Source of the DNA: Fibrobacterota bacterium | Lineage (GTDB): Bacteria > Fibrobacterota > Fibrobacteria > UBA11236 | NCBI GenBank assembly: GCA_023249635.1 | Contig: JAHFCH010000002.1 | Coordinates: 57,058 to 121,057 of the forward strand | Direction of reading: 5' to 3' | DNA: 64,000 bases | Part shown: positions 36,304-46,531 of the stretch, one piece after another | Numbering within the stretch: the stretch's first letter is position 1 | Layout of the letters: each line of letters begins with the position of its first letter | Made by a program: the position numbers and the translations under genes | The notes under the pieces: generated by a model | Seen by the model: the letters and a program-made list of their open reading frames with translations, nothing else | Databases searched by the model: none | Told to the model about the DNA's origin: nothing

Positions 36304-37835
36304 GCGAAATCCTCGCGGCCCGCGCGGTGACGCAAGGCGGCGGACAATTCCCTTTCCAGGTTTTCCATCGCGAGCGGTTTGGCGATGAAGGCATCCATGC
36401 CGGCGGCGATACAGCGGTCGCGTACCCCGGTCGAGGTGTTCGCCGTAAGCGCGGCGATCCAGGCGCGACCGCCGGTGCGGAGCTCCTCCGCGCGGATTGC
36501 TTCGGTGGCGGCGAATCCATCCATCAAAGGCATCTGGCAGTCCATCAGGATCAAGTCATAGGCCGTGCGCCCGCAGGCCACCACCGCCTCGCGGCCATTG
36601 TCCACGATCTCGGCCTGGTACCCCAACTTTTCCAGATAACCCGTCACGACGATCTGGTTTACGGGATTGTCTTCCACCACGAGTATGCGGAAAGGCCCCG
36701 GCTCGCGCCGGCGTTCGATACCCTGGGCGCGCACATCGCCCCCTTGGGCGGCCGGACCGCGTGCAGAACCCGGGCCATCGGCGCGAGGCGAATCGGACGC
36801 GCGTCGATCACCGTCCACGGGGTGCAGGCCTTCCAGGGGACGGGCTAGCCAATCCTGTTCCGTTCCCTCGGCCCGCTCATGCAAATCGGAGAGGCGGCGC
36901 ACCGAGGCGGTGATCAAACCCAGGAAACGCTGTTGCCCCGCGTCCAGGGCGGTGCGGCCGAGCAGTCCGGCCATGCGGGACAGGCCGTGCAGGGGAAGGC
37001 GCATCTTGCGATAGGCCGAAGCCAGGCGTCGCCGTTGCTGGTCGAGCCGCGCTGCCGCGGTTTCGATGCGTTTGCGCGCGGTGATGTCCTTGGCGAAAAT
37101 GGCGATGCCGCCCACCTCGCGGCCGGAGAGGATGGGATGGAACCAGACCTCGAGCACCTCGCGGCCGCCGGTCCAATCCAAGGCTTGCTCCTCCTGGAAG
37201 CGCTCCAACCCGCGCACCCGCTCTACCGCGCCGCGCCAGCGCGATTGCAGGGCGGGCGCGAGACGATCCAGGAAGCAGACGCCTTCGACCATGGGTTGGC
37301 CGGTGAGCTTGAGGCATAACAGGCTGGCGGCGGAATTGAAAGCGAGCACGTTGCAGTCCAGGTCCATGGACCAGATGGCATCCGAGGTATTCTCGATGAG
37401 GCCATGGAGGTTGGCGCGGTCGCGCCGGATGCGCGCTTCCGCCGCGCGCAGGGCGGCGGTCTCGCGGAAGGAGTTCAAGGTGCGCATGACGGTGGGAATG
37501 AACCGCGACATGCTGGATTTGAGCACGTAGTCGGCGGCGCCGTTCTTGAGCGAGTCGATGGCGAGTTCTTCCCCCAAACGGCCGGAGAGGAATATGAACG
37601 GCACCGTGGGGCATTCGCGGCGGCACAGCGACAAGGCCTTGAGGCCGTCCCCGTCCGGGATCTCGTGATCGGAGATGATCAGGTCGTAAGTCTGGGCCCG
37701 TAATGCGGTTTCGAATTCGGCGAGGGACTCGGCGCGGCGCAGCACGATCTGCATTCCTTGCGCCTTGAGCAACGTTTCTGCCATCTCCGCGAAAAAGGGA
37801 TCATCTTCAAGGTGGAGGATGCGTAATGCTTGCAT
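36300..37835 (-). CDS. Receiver-PAS-receiver regulator with degenerate, His-less kinase core
   Basis: 511 residues. Receiver 1 (about 5-125; DD at 11-12, Asp56 in LIISDHEIPDGDG, Lys in VLKSSMS). PAS (about 150-265, ends ITARKRIE). Next comes a HisKA-shaped stretch, SAYRKMRLPLHGLSRMAGLL, which aligns with the usual S-H-E-x-R-T-P-L-N-G motif but has Tyr-Arg in place of the phospho-acceptor His-Glu. There is no HATPase domain: instead about 60 low-complexity residues lead straight to receiver 2 (ILVVEDNPVNQ, LILMDCQMPLMDG, IAKPLAMENLE). So it cannot autophosphorylate and must be a phospho-accepting scaffold or phosphorelay sink. Start ATG 37835 preferred over the ATG-rich upstream frame. Convergent with motB. 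Confidence 0.85.
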   Translation of the reverse strand: MQALRILHLEDDPFFAEMAETLLKAQGMQIVLRRAESLAEFETALRAQTYDLIISDHEIPDGDGLKALSLCRRECPTVPFIFLSGRLGEELAIDSLKNGAADYVLKSSMSRFIPTVMRTLNSFRETAALRAAEARIRRDRANLHGLIENTSDAIWSMDLDCNVLAFNSAASLLCLKLTGQPMVEGVCFLDRLAPALQSRWRGAVERVRGLERFQEEQALDWTGGREVLEVWFHPILSGREVGGIAIFAKDITARKRIETAAARLDQQRRRLASAYRKMRLPLHGLSRMAGLLGRTALDAGQQRFLGLITASVRRLSDLHERAEGTEQDWLARPLEGLHPVDGDRRASDSPRADGPGSARGPAAQGGDVRAQGIERRREPGPFRILVVEDNPVNQIVVTGYLEKLGYQAEIVDNGREAVVACGRTAYDLILMDCQMPLMDGFAATEAIRAEELRTGGRAWIAALTANTSTGVRDRCIAAGMDAFIAKPLAMENLERELSAALRHRAGREDFA

Positions 37836-38100
37836 GTTCGCGGGCCGCTCAGGAGCAAGTATAGACGCCGGCGACCCATTCCGCGCAAGCGGCATCGGCG
37901 TCCGGCACGCACACAATGTAAGCGGGGGGTCAAATGGAAGCGCGACGATTCGCCTTGGCCGCGCCGGAAGGCCCACGAAGGCAGGTAACGCCGGAAATAC
38001 CGTTCCAGTTGCGTTTCAAGGGTTCCGCGGCCCGTTTAAGGCATCCGGATCAGCGGGGCGTAACGTTCCGGTTAAACCGGGAAGGGGGCTGGAATACGGG

Positions 38101-41100
38101 TTACCGATCCGCGCCGGGCGGAGTCGCGCGGATTTCCAGGCGGGACTGTCGCGCGTGGAACGATCGGGACGCGGCTTTCGGCATCCGCGTGATCACGCCG
38201 CGGCGGCCTTCCGCGCTCCACAGCAGGGCGCCGTTCCACGACCACAAGCGCGCCGAACCGCCTTGGGCCCAGAACACCTCATCGCCCGCGACCACGGCCG
38301 GACCGATGGCGAGACCACCGCGCCGCAAAGCCAGGGCGATACGGCCGATTTCCACCTTGGCCTTGGCGCAATGGACCTCGCCCCCGTTGTCCCCGCATAG
38401 GGTAACTTCCAGGGTACCGTCCTGCACGGGGTTGGAAAGGATCAGGGAATCGGCGGAGCCCAGGGTATCGCACATGCGCGCGGAAAGGCTCCAGCGCCGG
38501 TTAAGGGGCGGATGATAGGAAGCGGCGGCCAGGGCCGCGGCATTGGACACCGTGGGGCGCAACGCCAAGGCCAGGTTCCCGTTCCAGGCCTGCTGGGACG
38601 GCAGGGTGAAGAGCGGATCGGGGATGGCCTCCTTGACCAGTACCTTGACTTCCCGGGAACGCCAGGCGCCGTTGAACCGGGCGCTGAAGCGGTAGCCCAG
38701 TAAGGAGTCCGCGGCTACGCGGGGTGCGGTAAAGGCTTGCGCCAAAGCCTTGGCATCGGCGGGAGCGGGTCCCGCCAGCGCCTCCCATTTCCAATCGTCG
38801 GCGCAGCGCAGCGAAGCGGCGAGGGAGAAACCCTGACCCTCGTCCACCGCCACGGAATCGGCCGCGACCTGCAACAGCGTGTCGCAGAGCAGGGAGACCC
38901 GGGCCGCGCGCGAAGTATCCGTTCCGTAGGCATTGGATGCGATGCAGAAGAAGGCCGCGCCATCGTCGGCGGCGGAAATCGCCTGCGTCAACACAGCCTG
39001 GCTGTCCAGTGCCGCCGCGACACCCTGCCGGTACCATTTATAGGCGAAGGGAGGCGTGCCCTGCAGACTCACGGAAAAGGCGGCCGTCCGGTTCGGCAAT
39101 AGCGAGGTGTCACGGGGACCTGCGGTTACCCGAACGGGAACGTGCACGGTCAGCACCGCTTCACGCGAGGCCTGGTTCCCATAGGCATTGGAAACCACCG
39201 CGCGGAAATGCGCGCCGTCGTCGGCGGCGGCCGCGACCAGGTTGAGCGCTGGAGAGGTCCCGATGACGGTGGAATTCCCCACCCGGGTCCAGGCGTAGGT
39301 ATAGGGTGGCGTGCCTTCGACCGCGACCGCGAAGGCAACCGGCGCGCCGGCCAAAACGGCGGTATCCATGGGCTGGGCGGAAACCTTCGCGGGTACCCGT
39401 ACCGTAAGGGTTACCGGGGAAGTGTTGGTATCGCCGTTCACGTTCGAGATATGGCATTGGTATTGCCACCCTTCCATGGTGGTATCCGCATTCGCGATGG
39501 CCAGGGTCGTGTCGGTGGAAAGCACCGCGGATTGCCCCACGCGCGTCCAGGCGAAGGCCAGCGGGAACGCGCCTATGGCGCCTACGCTGAAAACCGCGGC
39601 TGCCCCGCCCTGGATGGCCATGGCATCAACCGGCGCGCGGTAGATGGATGGCGGGGCCAAGGCGAAACTCCAGCGACGGTTGCTTCCCGCGTCGGGGCAG
39701 AATGCGTCCGCGATGCCGATCACCCCGGTAGCCTGGCTGTTACCCAAGTTCACGTAGGATGCCGTCAGGGACGCGCCGCCGAAAGCGCTCCAATCCCGCG
39801 TCGCATCCAGGTCCAAGGGCAATCCGGCCTTGCCTTCCAACCGCAGGTTCTGGCCCGCCCGCAACTCCGCGTCCCCCAGGCCGGTAAACGTGAGCGCTAC
39901 CGCGCCCGCCTTCAGCTCCATGTCCCCGGAAACGGCGAGGGAACGCCCGTCCAGGGCCAGGGTTCCGCCCTGCATCGCGAACGAGGTCGCTTTGAGATTC
40001 GCCAACAAGTTCACCGATCCCCCATCCGCGACGGTAATGGCGCCGAGAGAACCATTGTCTCGCGAGGTTTCCTGCAAGCGCATGCCGTGGGAAGAGGCGT
40101 CCAACTTCCATTGCGAAGTACCGGGTTCGATGCGCTTGATGGGCCCCAGATCGAGTCCCCCATGCAACCGGAATATCGCGCTGCCCAGCCGCAACGCCAG
40201 CGCCGGCGCGCTTCCGCCCGGATGCACGGCTTGCAAATCGGCGGCGAGATCGGCATCCACCGGCCCCTGGAAATCGATTATCCCTTCGCCGGTAGCCTGG
40301 GAAGAACCGTCGGAAAGCACCAAATTGCCGAGCACGTGCAACTGTTGCGAAGCATTGCCTTGCACGACCAAGGTGCCGCTATAACCCGATCGTGGGGAAG
40401 CTTCCAGGCGCAGGTCATGGAACACCGCTCCGGCATAAGAGAAGGTCGAGGTCTTGGGTCCGGTCGCATCCGCCATGATGCTGACGTATACGGCGCCGCC
40501 GAAAACCGATGCGGGCCCAGCCCCGGTAAAATCGGCATTCCCGCGCACCGTCAGGGTGGTCGCAACAGATTGCAGGATCGAAGTTCCCGCGGCCGTCGCC
40601 AGGGAAGTGAAGGCCGCGGAAAGGCCTCCCAGATCCAGGGAGCCGGTCTCGAGGGTGAATGCCCGCGCGTTCAAAGGGTAGCCTAGTAAGGTGAGGGTCC
40701 CGGCTCCGCGCTTGATCAGGTCGGGCAGAAAGCTCTTGTCCCCGGAACGCAGTGTGCCCGTGCCATTGCAGATAAGGGTGCCTTGCCCGCGATTGACCAC
40801 CCCGAAGGCCGAGTTCGAGTAGACTTCGAGTTTGGCGCTCCCGAAGGAAAAGATGCCCCCGAATCCCGTGAGATCGAATACATTCGTGACGAGATCCGAT
40901 TCCAGGTAAGCATCCGTCTTCCCACCCGCGGTGGTCCCATCGAAATAGAGATCCAGGTAGCGCGAAGCCTTGAGAGGTCCATCGGCCTGTACGTCGTCGA
41001 AGGCTAAAAGACCCGAGGAGGAAGTCTGGCTTCCCACCGCGAATAATCCGACTTGCGAAGACGCGGCCGCTTGTTGGGTCGTGCTGTTGGCGTACATGAT

Positions 41101-41781
41101 CCAGGGGGTGGAAACCGAGAGGCGATAGAAGGCGAAAAAGCGGTTTCCGCTCCGCGCGGCGCGGAGAAAGGCATCCTGCCCTGCAGGGATAGCCGGTCCC
41201 GCGGTGGACGGTAGGGCGTCGAAGCTGCCCACCGAACCTTCGGTATCGAAACGAGCGCAAAGATGGCCATCGCTGACATAGACCGCGAAAGCGCCGCCCG
41301 CCGAGGGCGCGGTGAAATCGTTCAGCACCAAAATTCCCTGCTGCTGTTCCGGACCCGTGGTACCGGGGGCGAGTACGCGTACCGAAAAATCGAAGTCACC
41401 GGTGAGATCGGCACGGTATAACGAAGTGACGGTGAAGTCGTCCACGCTCCCGAGCTTGGAATCGAAAGCAATGGCATCCACTGCGAGGGAGACGACGCCG
41501 GCTTGGGTGAGCGTGGCGGTACGGGTCACCCAGGCCGGCAACTTTTGGCCGCCGTCAAAGGCATCGTCCCGATCCGAGACGGCGAACAGGCCGCTGCCGT
41601 CCGTCGCGGCAGTCCAGTAATGGGAATGATCGATGGGGGCCACGCCATCCGTCATGACGGAATCGGGATTCCAATGCCAACGGGAGGAGACCGCGGATGC
41701 CTGCGACCAGGCCAAACCCAGGCATGGCAGCAAGGCACGCCAAGGCGCGCGTCCCAGGGCAAATGCCGAGAACACGTTCAC
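38101..41781 (-). CDS. Giant secreted ConA-like/solenoid/Ig protein A with shared C-terminal module
   Basis: 1226 residues. Start is GTG 41781: a GGAGG site lies 5 bases before it, and it opens into a signal peptide ending near SQASA. Domains: ConA-like/DUF1349-like region (about 20-270: DFDFSVRVLAPG, FFAFYRLS, QVGLFAVG, LLAFDDVQ); Gly/Ser/Leu-rich beta-solenoid stretch (about 280-680: TLICNGTGTLRSGD, GAGTLTLLGYPLNA); three Ig-like domains (starting SIYRAP, KVSAQP, RVTAGP, each with the AW/KW-R core and a Y/F-x-C-type end); then the shared module (about 960-1226) with IPDPLFTLP, WNGNLA, TLCGDNGGEVHC and the LWSWNGALLW tail. Probably a surface adhesin or polysaccharide binder. Confidence 0.85.
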   Translation of the reverse strand: MNVFSAFALGRAPWRALLPCLGLAWSQASAVSSRWHWNPDSVMTDGVAPIDHSHYWTAATDGSGLFAVSDRDDAFDGGQKLPAWVTRTATLTQAGVVSLAVDAIAFDSKLGSVDDFTVTSLYRADLTGDFDFSVRVLAPGTTGPEQQQGILVLNDFTAPSAGGAFAVYVSDGHLCARFDTEGSVGSFDALPSTAGPAIPAGQDAFLRAARSGNRFFAFYRLSVSTPWIMYANSTTQQAAASSQVGLFAVGSQTSSSGLLAFDDVQADGPLKASRYLDLYFDGTTAGGKTDAYLESDLVTNVFDLTGFGGIFSFGSAKLEVYSNSAFGVVNRGQGTLICNGTGTLRSGDKSFLPDLIKRGAGTLTLLGYPLNARAFTLETGSLDLGGLSAAFTSLATAAGTSILQSVATTLTVRGNADFTGAGPASVFGGAVYVSIMADATGPKTSTFSYAGAVFHDLRLEASPRSGYSGTLVVQGNASQQLHVLGNLVLSDGSSQATGEGIIDFQGPVDADLAADLQAVHPGGSAPALALRLGSAIFRLHGGLDLGPIKRIEPGTSQWKLDASSHGMRLQETSRDNGSLGAITVADGGSVNLLANLKATSFAMQGGTLALDGRSLAVSGDMELKAGAVALTFTGLGDAELRAGQNLRLEGKAGLPLDLDATRDWSAFGGASLTASYVNLGNSQATGVIGIADAFCPDAGSNRRWSFALAPPSIYRAPVDAMAIQGGAAAVFSVGAIGAFPLAFAWTRVGQSAVLSTDTTLAIANADTTMEGWQYQCHISNVNGDTNTSPVTLTVRVPAKVSAQPMDTAVLAGAPVAFAVAVEGTPPYTYAWTRVGNSTVIGTSPALNLVAAAADDGAHFRAVVSNAYGNQASREAVLTVHVPVRVTAGPRDTSLLPNRTAAFSVSLQGTPPFAYKWYRQGVAAALDSQAVLTQAISAADDGAAFFCIASNAYGTDTSRAARVSLLCDTLLQVAADSVAVDEGQGFSLAASLRCADDWKWEALAGPAPADAKALAQAFTAPRVAADSLLGYRFSARFNGAWRSREVKVLVKEAIPDPLFTLPSQQAWNGNLALALRPTVSNAAALAAASYHPPLNRRWSLSARMCDTLGSADSLILSNPVQDGTLEVTLCGDNGGEVHCAKAKVEIGRIALALRRGGLAIGPAVVAGDEVFWAQGGSARLWSWNGALLWSAEGRRGVITRMPKAASRSFHARQSRLEIRATPPGADR

Positions 41782-41839
41782 GGAAACCTCCAGCATGAGG
41801 AAGGCCCCACGCCTTAGGAAAAGTAACCTAGGGGGGCCT

Positions 41840-41868
41840 GGAAACCGTGACGCCGGTCACGGGTTTCC
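41840..41868. terminator. Stem-loop between giant genes B and A
   Basis: Arms GGAAACCGTGAC (41840-41851) and GTCACGGGTTTCC (41856-41868) pair with one bulge around a GCCG loop. It lies after the stop of the gene at 41914-46326; the downstream tract on the minus strand is only partly T-rich, so termination is plausible but not certain. Confidence 0.45.
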
Positions 41869-41913
41869 AAGAGCTTTTAGGGGCTTGGGAGCACCGACTC
41901 CCCTGAATCCACT

Positions 41914-44900
41914 TTATTTGAGGATTTCCAGACGTGCGCCGCCGCGGTATAGCGCCTTTGCAGTCACATCGGGAATGGCCGTGGTCAAGCCTGCGCGGCC
42001 TTTTCCCTGCCAGAGCAGGCGGCCATCGAAACCCCAGACGCGGGCCTGGGCATCGGCGTTCCAAACGAGCATGCGGCCTTCCAGGGTCACCGGGCCCAAC
42101 CTCGCCAGACGGGCGGCCAAGCGCAAGGCCAACCGGTTGACGGCCAGCTCGTGGGCCTGGCAGAGCACCGCTCCCCCGTTGTCCAGGCACAGGGTAACTT
42201 GCATGATACCGTCCTGGAAGGGATCGGAAAGCGATAGCGAATCCCCGGCTTGGGCGGAATCGGCCAGAGCCGGCGCCAGATACCAACGATACCGGAAGGG
42301 AGGCGCGTAGGGCGATGCCTTGAGCGCGGCGGTATTGGTGATGGTGGCCTTGACCACGTAGGGCTTGGCGCCTTGCCATTTGGCCGAGGCCGGCAAGGTG
42401 AATTGCGGATCGGGAATGGCCTCCTTGACCCGCACCACTACGTCCTTATAGGTAACCCCGCTCGCGTATTGGGCCGTGAAGCGGTATACCAACACCGATT
42501 CGGCCAGCACCCGCGGCGCGGTGAATTCGAGGGAAGCGGCTTCCGGATCGAAGATGCGGGGCGCGGGCCCGGAGACGACGGTCCATTGCGTCGATTGCGA
42601 ACAGGCGGCCGTGCCTTTGAATACGGCGGGTTGACCCTCGTCTACCGTCAGCGTATCCGGAGCCACCTTGAATACGCTATCGCATACCACCACGGACAGC
42701 CTGGCCTCATGGCTGGTATCCGCGCCGTAGGCGTTCGCAACGATGACCGTGAAGAGCGCCCCGTCATCCTTGAGCTTCACCGTGTCGATGGTATACGTCG
42801 AATCACGGGACAGGACTGCGGTATCGCCCTTGCGTTGCCATTTGAATGCAATGGGCATGGCGCCCACCGCGCTTACCTTGAAGACTGCCTTTTTTCCGGG
42901 CCCGACGGCCACGTTCGCGGGCTCAGTCAGGATAAACGCCGCCTGCACGACCACGAGTTTGCTGTCCTTGCTGCGGACGTTGCCGTAGCCGTTGGCGACC
43001 AGGCACGTATACACGGCTCCCGTCGCGGCCAGGGGAACGGAATCGAGCGTCAGGACGGTGTCCCGGGAAAGCACGGTGGTATCGTTCTTCTTCGTCCATT
43101 CGTAACGGAGCGATGGGGTGCCCCCCGCGCCGATGGAAAAACGCGCGGATTGGCCCGCGACCGCGACCACGGAGTCCTTGGGCTGTTTCGTGATGAAGGG
43201 CGGCTGCACCACCCCCAGCACGGCTTCCCTCGTAACTATGGTTCCGTATTTGTTGGAAACGATGCAGTAGAATCGTGAACCGCTATCCGCGGGTACGGTC
43301 GGCGGGATCACGAAGAGGGAATCCTTCCCGAGCGTATCCGTCCGGCCGACCTTTCTCCACGCGAAGGCGAGCGGCGCGGAGCCCATCCCGCGTACCTTGA
43401 AAGTTACCGGTTGCCCGGCCAGTACGGTGGTGTCCCGGGGCCCGAAGGCGGTATCCGGCGTTTGCCCGACGACCAGGGAAGCGGCGAGGGAGCTCTCCTG
43501 CCCATAGGCGTTGGAAACCGCGCACAGGAATTTCTTTCCGTTGTCGCCGACGTCGGTCTTGAAGGAAAGCGCGGAATCCTTGGCGAGCGTATCCGGAGCG
43601 CCTTCCCGGAACCAGGCGAAGGCGATGGTCCCGGTGCCGGAGGCGGCCACGGCGAAGCGCGCGAGCTGGCCGGCCGCTACATCCACGTTCTTGGGTTGCG
43701 TCGTCACCTTGGCCGGGAACCGCAAGGTCAGCAGGGCCTTGCGCGAAATGGCGGAGCCGAAATCATTGGATACCGTGCAGGCCCACGTGGCCCCATCCTG
43801 GGCCGCGGCGGTGGCCGCGAGCTTGAGCACGGCATTGGTATCCACCGTGGCCGTGTCCCCGGTCTTGCGCCAGCGGAAATGGAATGGGGGCGTCCCGCCC
43901 GCGGTCACTTGGAATTGGACCTGATCCCCCACCGTCACCGCCGCGTCCGAGGGTTCCCCGGCGATATAGGCCGGCTCGTTTACGATCAACTCCCCATCCT
44001 GGCTCTCCAGACTTGTGACGGCGTTCGCGACGGTGCAGTAGTATTTGGCGCCGTTCAACGCCGGAGTCCCTTTGATCGAGATCAAGGTATCGTTGCCGAG
44101 CACGGTGGTATCGCCGCGCTTGCGCCAAGCGTAGGCCAGCGGCGCGCTGCCGGCGGCCTTCACGGTAAAGACCCCGTTCTGGTCCTTGAGGATGGTGATC
44201 TTGGCGGCGGGCTGCCGCACGATGGAGGGCGGGGACAAGGTGAAGGTCCAGCCCGAATTACCGCTCTTGTCGTTGCAGGCGGCCGTGGCCGCGCCCGCGG
44301 ATCCGGTCGCCTGGGAATTGCCGATATCGGCGAAGTCCGCCGTAAGCGCTCCTGCGGCGAAGACCGACCAGGCCGCGGCGGGATTCATCCCCAACTGCGC
44401 GCCTGCCGTCCCGGTGAAGGCGATATCCCCTCCGGCCCGGATCTCCCGGCCGGCCAGCCCTTGCAGCGAGTTGGCCGATCCGTTGGTAACCGTGAAGGTA
44501 CCCGTAACATTCACGTTATTCCCGTTCAGGTTGAGGGATCCCGCCGATTGCGCGAAGGACGCGGCCTGCAAGACCGATCCCAGCGAAACGGCGCCGCTAC
44601 CGGTATGCTTGACCGGGCCCAACGATGCTCCGGCGGAAAGCGACTGGGACGCGGAGGAAGCCAGCTCCAGGGAGGAATTGTCGGCCGCGAATCCGGCGGG
44701 GAAGGCAAGGGTTACGTTGCCCTTGGCTATCCAGGCGCCGTTCCCCATCCGCACTTGCAGCGAGTTGGATCCGGAACCGTTATCGACGCGGTCGATATTC
44801 CCGTCCACGGTGACATTGGCATTACCCGGGCGGAAGTCCACGATTCCGATCAGGCCCGCGACGGCTTTCTCATCCGTTAAACGCAGGTTGCCTTTTACGG

Positions 44901-46326
44901 TGAGCGCCGCTCCGCCCACGGCGATGCGGGCGGGATTCGCCGCAGGCACCGTCCACAACGAAAGATGATTGAAGGCTGCCGCGCCCGTCGTGAAAACCAC
45001 GTCGTTCTGGGCCACCGGGTTTCCCACGCTGCGTATCTGCACCGTGCCCGCCGCGGGTAAGGAGGTTACCCCGGAGAAATTCGCGTCCCCGGTAAAGGCC
45101 AACGTGTCCGTCGCGTTCAATCCCGTAAAGAGTGCGGATGCGGATACCAGGCCGGAGAATTCATTGTAATGCCCGCCTAGATCCACGCTGCTTCCATTGA
45201 CAGTCAGTACGCCCGCCTTAACCGGACGGGTAGCGAGAGTCAGGATGCCTCCGCCGGTTTTGTTGATGGGAGGAAGCGTTGCGCCCGCGCGTGGGGTCAG
45301 GGTTTGGTTCCCGGCCCCGAACGCCAGCGTCCCCGTGGCAGCGTCAATGACCGCCGTAGCGGCGAAGTCGGCATTGCCGGAAAGCGCCAGGGTAGCCGAT
45401 TTGAATCCGAACGTACCCGAATAGTTGAGCAAGGAAAGGCTTTTCGCCGACATGGATGCCGTCATGCGCGCGTCCGCGTCCGCCGTGGGCCCCGATCCGT
45501 TGAAGGAGAGATCGAGATTGGTCGGCTGCATGTCTCCGCCGCCCTGGAAATCGTCGAAGGCCACGGTGGAAGCCACGTTCACGTCATGGGAGGAAACGAA
45601 GAGGCCCACCTGGACAGGGCTCCCTGCATTCAAAGGCGAACCGGTTCCCAGCGACGTCCAGGTATCGGCAAGATTGGCGCGCCAATACCCTGAATAACTA
45701 CCGCCGTGCTTGACCGCGCGCAGCCAGACCGGATACTTGGTCAAGGTCTGCTTCGCAGCCGGACCTTCGGGCCAATCGTACTGGCCCACCGGAGCGGCGG
45801 AATCCCATTGGATCTTCAACCCATGCTCCGGGGTAACGATCACGGCGAAGCATCCGCCGTTGGCGGGATCCGCGAACTTGTTCATCACGATGATTCCGGC
45901 TTTGGACCATTCGTAAGCCTCGGTTTGCGAGACCACCTTTACCGATACGTCGAAGTCGCCGGGGTAATCCTTATAAGCCGCTGCGTATTGGTTGTCCACA
46001 GTCCAGACATCGGCACCGCGGGCGGTGACCGCCAGTTGGCCGCCGGATTGGACGAAGGTGGCCTTGTTGGCGACCGCTGCGCGCGTCGAATCCAAGGTTT
46101 GCCAACCGCTCATGGAAGCGGCGCTGAAGTCGTCATCCAAGCCGGATTTGGGCCGCGCGCCTCCGCCATCGGCGCCGGAGCTCCAGTTGTAGGACTTGTG
46201 CAATTCCCCGCCCGCGTTCAGCAGGGGAGCGGAAGGATTCCAGTAGAAGGTCTGCGCCAGCGTGGCGGAAGCATAAACGAGGCTTAAGGCTACGGTCCGA
46301 AAAAAAACGACACCAATCTTCGGCAT
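41914..46326 (-). CDS. Giant secreted ConA-like/solenoid/six-Ig protein B with shared C-terminal module
   Basis: 1470 residues; the largest protein here. Signal peptide IGVVFFRTVALSLVYASATLAQ, then TFYWNPSAP, an opening motif also present in protein C. ConA-like region with FDVSVKVVSQ, WSKAGIIVMNKF, VQVGLFVSSHDVNVASTVAFDDF (about 75-290); solenoid of Asn/Gly/Leu-rich repeats (about 300-700); six Ig-like domains of about 85 residues, starting SIVRQP, YIAGEP, KVTTQP, TAFGPR, FITKQP and FILTEP; then the C-terminal module (VVSGPAPRIFDPE, FTAPRVLAES, KEAIPDPQFTLP, TLCLDNGGAVLC, ending ARVWGFDGRLLWQ and ARLEILK). ATG 46326 has GGAG 8 bases before it. ConA-like plus Ig composition suggests carbohydrate binding at the surface. 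Confidence 0.87.
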   Translation of the reverse strand: MPKIGVVFFRTVALSLVYASATLAQTFYWNPSAPLLNAGGELHKSYNWSSGADGGGARPKSGLDDDFSAASMSGWQTLDSTRAAVANKATFVQSGGQLAVTARGADVWTVDNQYAAAYKDYPGDFDVSVKVVSQTEAYEWSKAGIIVMNKFADPANGGCFAVIVTPEHGLKIQWDSAAPVGQYDWPEGPAAKQTLTKYPVWLRAVKHGGSYSGYWRANLADTWTSLGTGSPLNAGSPVQVGLFVSSHDVNVASTVAFDDFQGGGDMQPTNLDLSFNGSGPTADADARMTASMSAKSLSLLNYSGTFGFKSATLALSGNADFAATAVIDAATGTLAFGAGNQTLTPRAGATLPPINKTGGGILTLATRPVKAGVLTVNGSSVDLGGHYNEFSGLVSASALFTGLNATDTLAFTGDANFSGVTSLPAAGTVQIRSVGNPVAQNDVVFTTGAAAFNHLSLWTVPAANPARIAVGGAALTVKGNLRLTDEKAVAGLIGIVDFRPGNANVTVDGNIDRVDNGSGSNSLQVRMGNGAWIAKGNVTLAFPAGFAADNSSLELASSASQSLSAGASLGPVKHTGSGAVSLGSVLQAASFAQSAGSLNLNGNNVNVTGTFTVTNGSANSLQGLAGREIRAGGDIAFTGTAGAQLGMNPAAAWSVFAAGALTADFADIGNSQATGSAGAATAACNDKSGNSGWTFTLSPPSIVRQPAAKITILKDQNGVFTVKAAGSAPLAYAWRKRGDTTVLGNDTLISIKGTPALNGAKYYCTVANAVTSLESQDGELIVNEPAYIAGEPSDAAVTVGDQVQFQVTAGGTPPFHFRWRKTGDTATVDTNAVLKLAATAAAQDGATWACTVSNDFGSAISRKALLTLRFPAKVTTQPKNVDVAAGQLARFAVAASGTGTIAFAWFREGAPDTLAKDSALSFKTDVGDNGKKFLCAVSNAYGQESSLAASLVVGQTPDTAFGPRDTTVLAGQPVTFKVRGMGSAPLAFAWRKVGRTDTLGKDSLFVIPPTVPADSGSRFYCIVSNKYGTIVTREAVLGVVQPPFITKQPKDSVVAVAGQSARFSIGAGGTPSLRYEWTKKNDTTVLSRDTVLTLDSVPLAATGAVYTCLVANGYGNVRSKDSKLVVVQAAFILTEPANVAVGPGKKAVFKVSAVGAMPIAFKWQRKGDTAVLSRDSTYTIDTVKLKDDGALFTVIVANAYGADTSHEARLSVVVCDSVFKVAPDTLTVDEGQPAVFKGTAACSQSTQWTVVSGPAPRIFDPEAASLEFTAPRVLAESVLVYRFTAQYASGVTYKDVVVRVKEAIPDPQFTLPASAKWQGAKPYVVKATITNTAALKASPYAPPFRYRWYLAPALADSAQAGDSLSLSDPFQDGIMQVTLCLDNGGAVLCQAHELAVNRLALRLAARLARLGPVTLEGRMLVWNADAQARVWGFDGRLLWQGKGRAGLTTAIPDVTAKALYRGGARLEILK

Positions 46327-46531
46327 GCAAGCACTCCAAATCCCCCTCGTTGAATGTTGATGGCGTAGCCCGACGCTTGTCCAGCGGCAGCGGCTACGAA
46401 CGGAGCTTGAAGATCGCGGGAGTCCCATCCCCTTAAGACTTCCGCCATCCGCCCCTCGCGCCATCCCAATCCCATCGGCGCGCGGAGCAGAGTAATAATA
46501 GTTACGATGCGCCTCCCCCTCCGGGTGTTAA

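Noticed and set aside
39142..40686. Long + strand frames over the giant genes (also 43411-44880, 48946-50718)
   Set aside because: Shadows of the paralogous secreted-protein genes, which have signal peptides, Ig motifs and shared tails.
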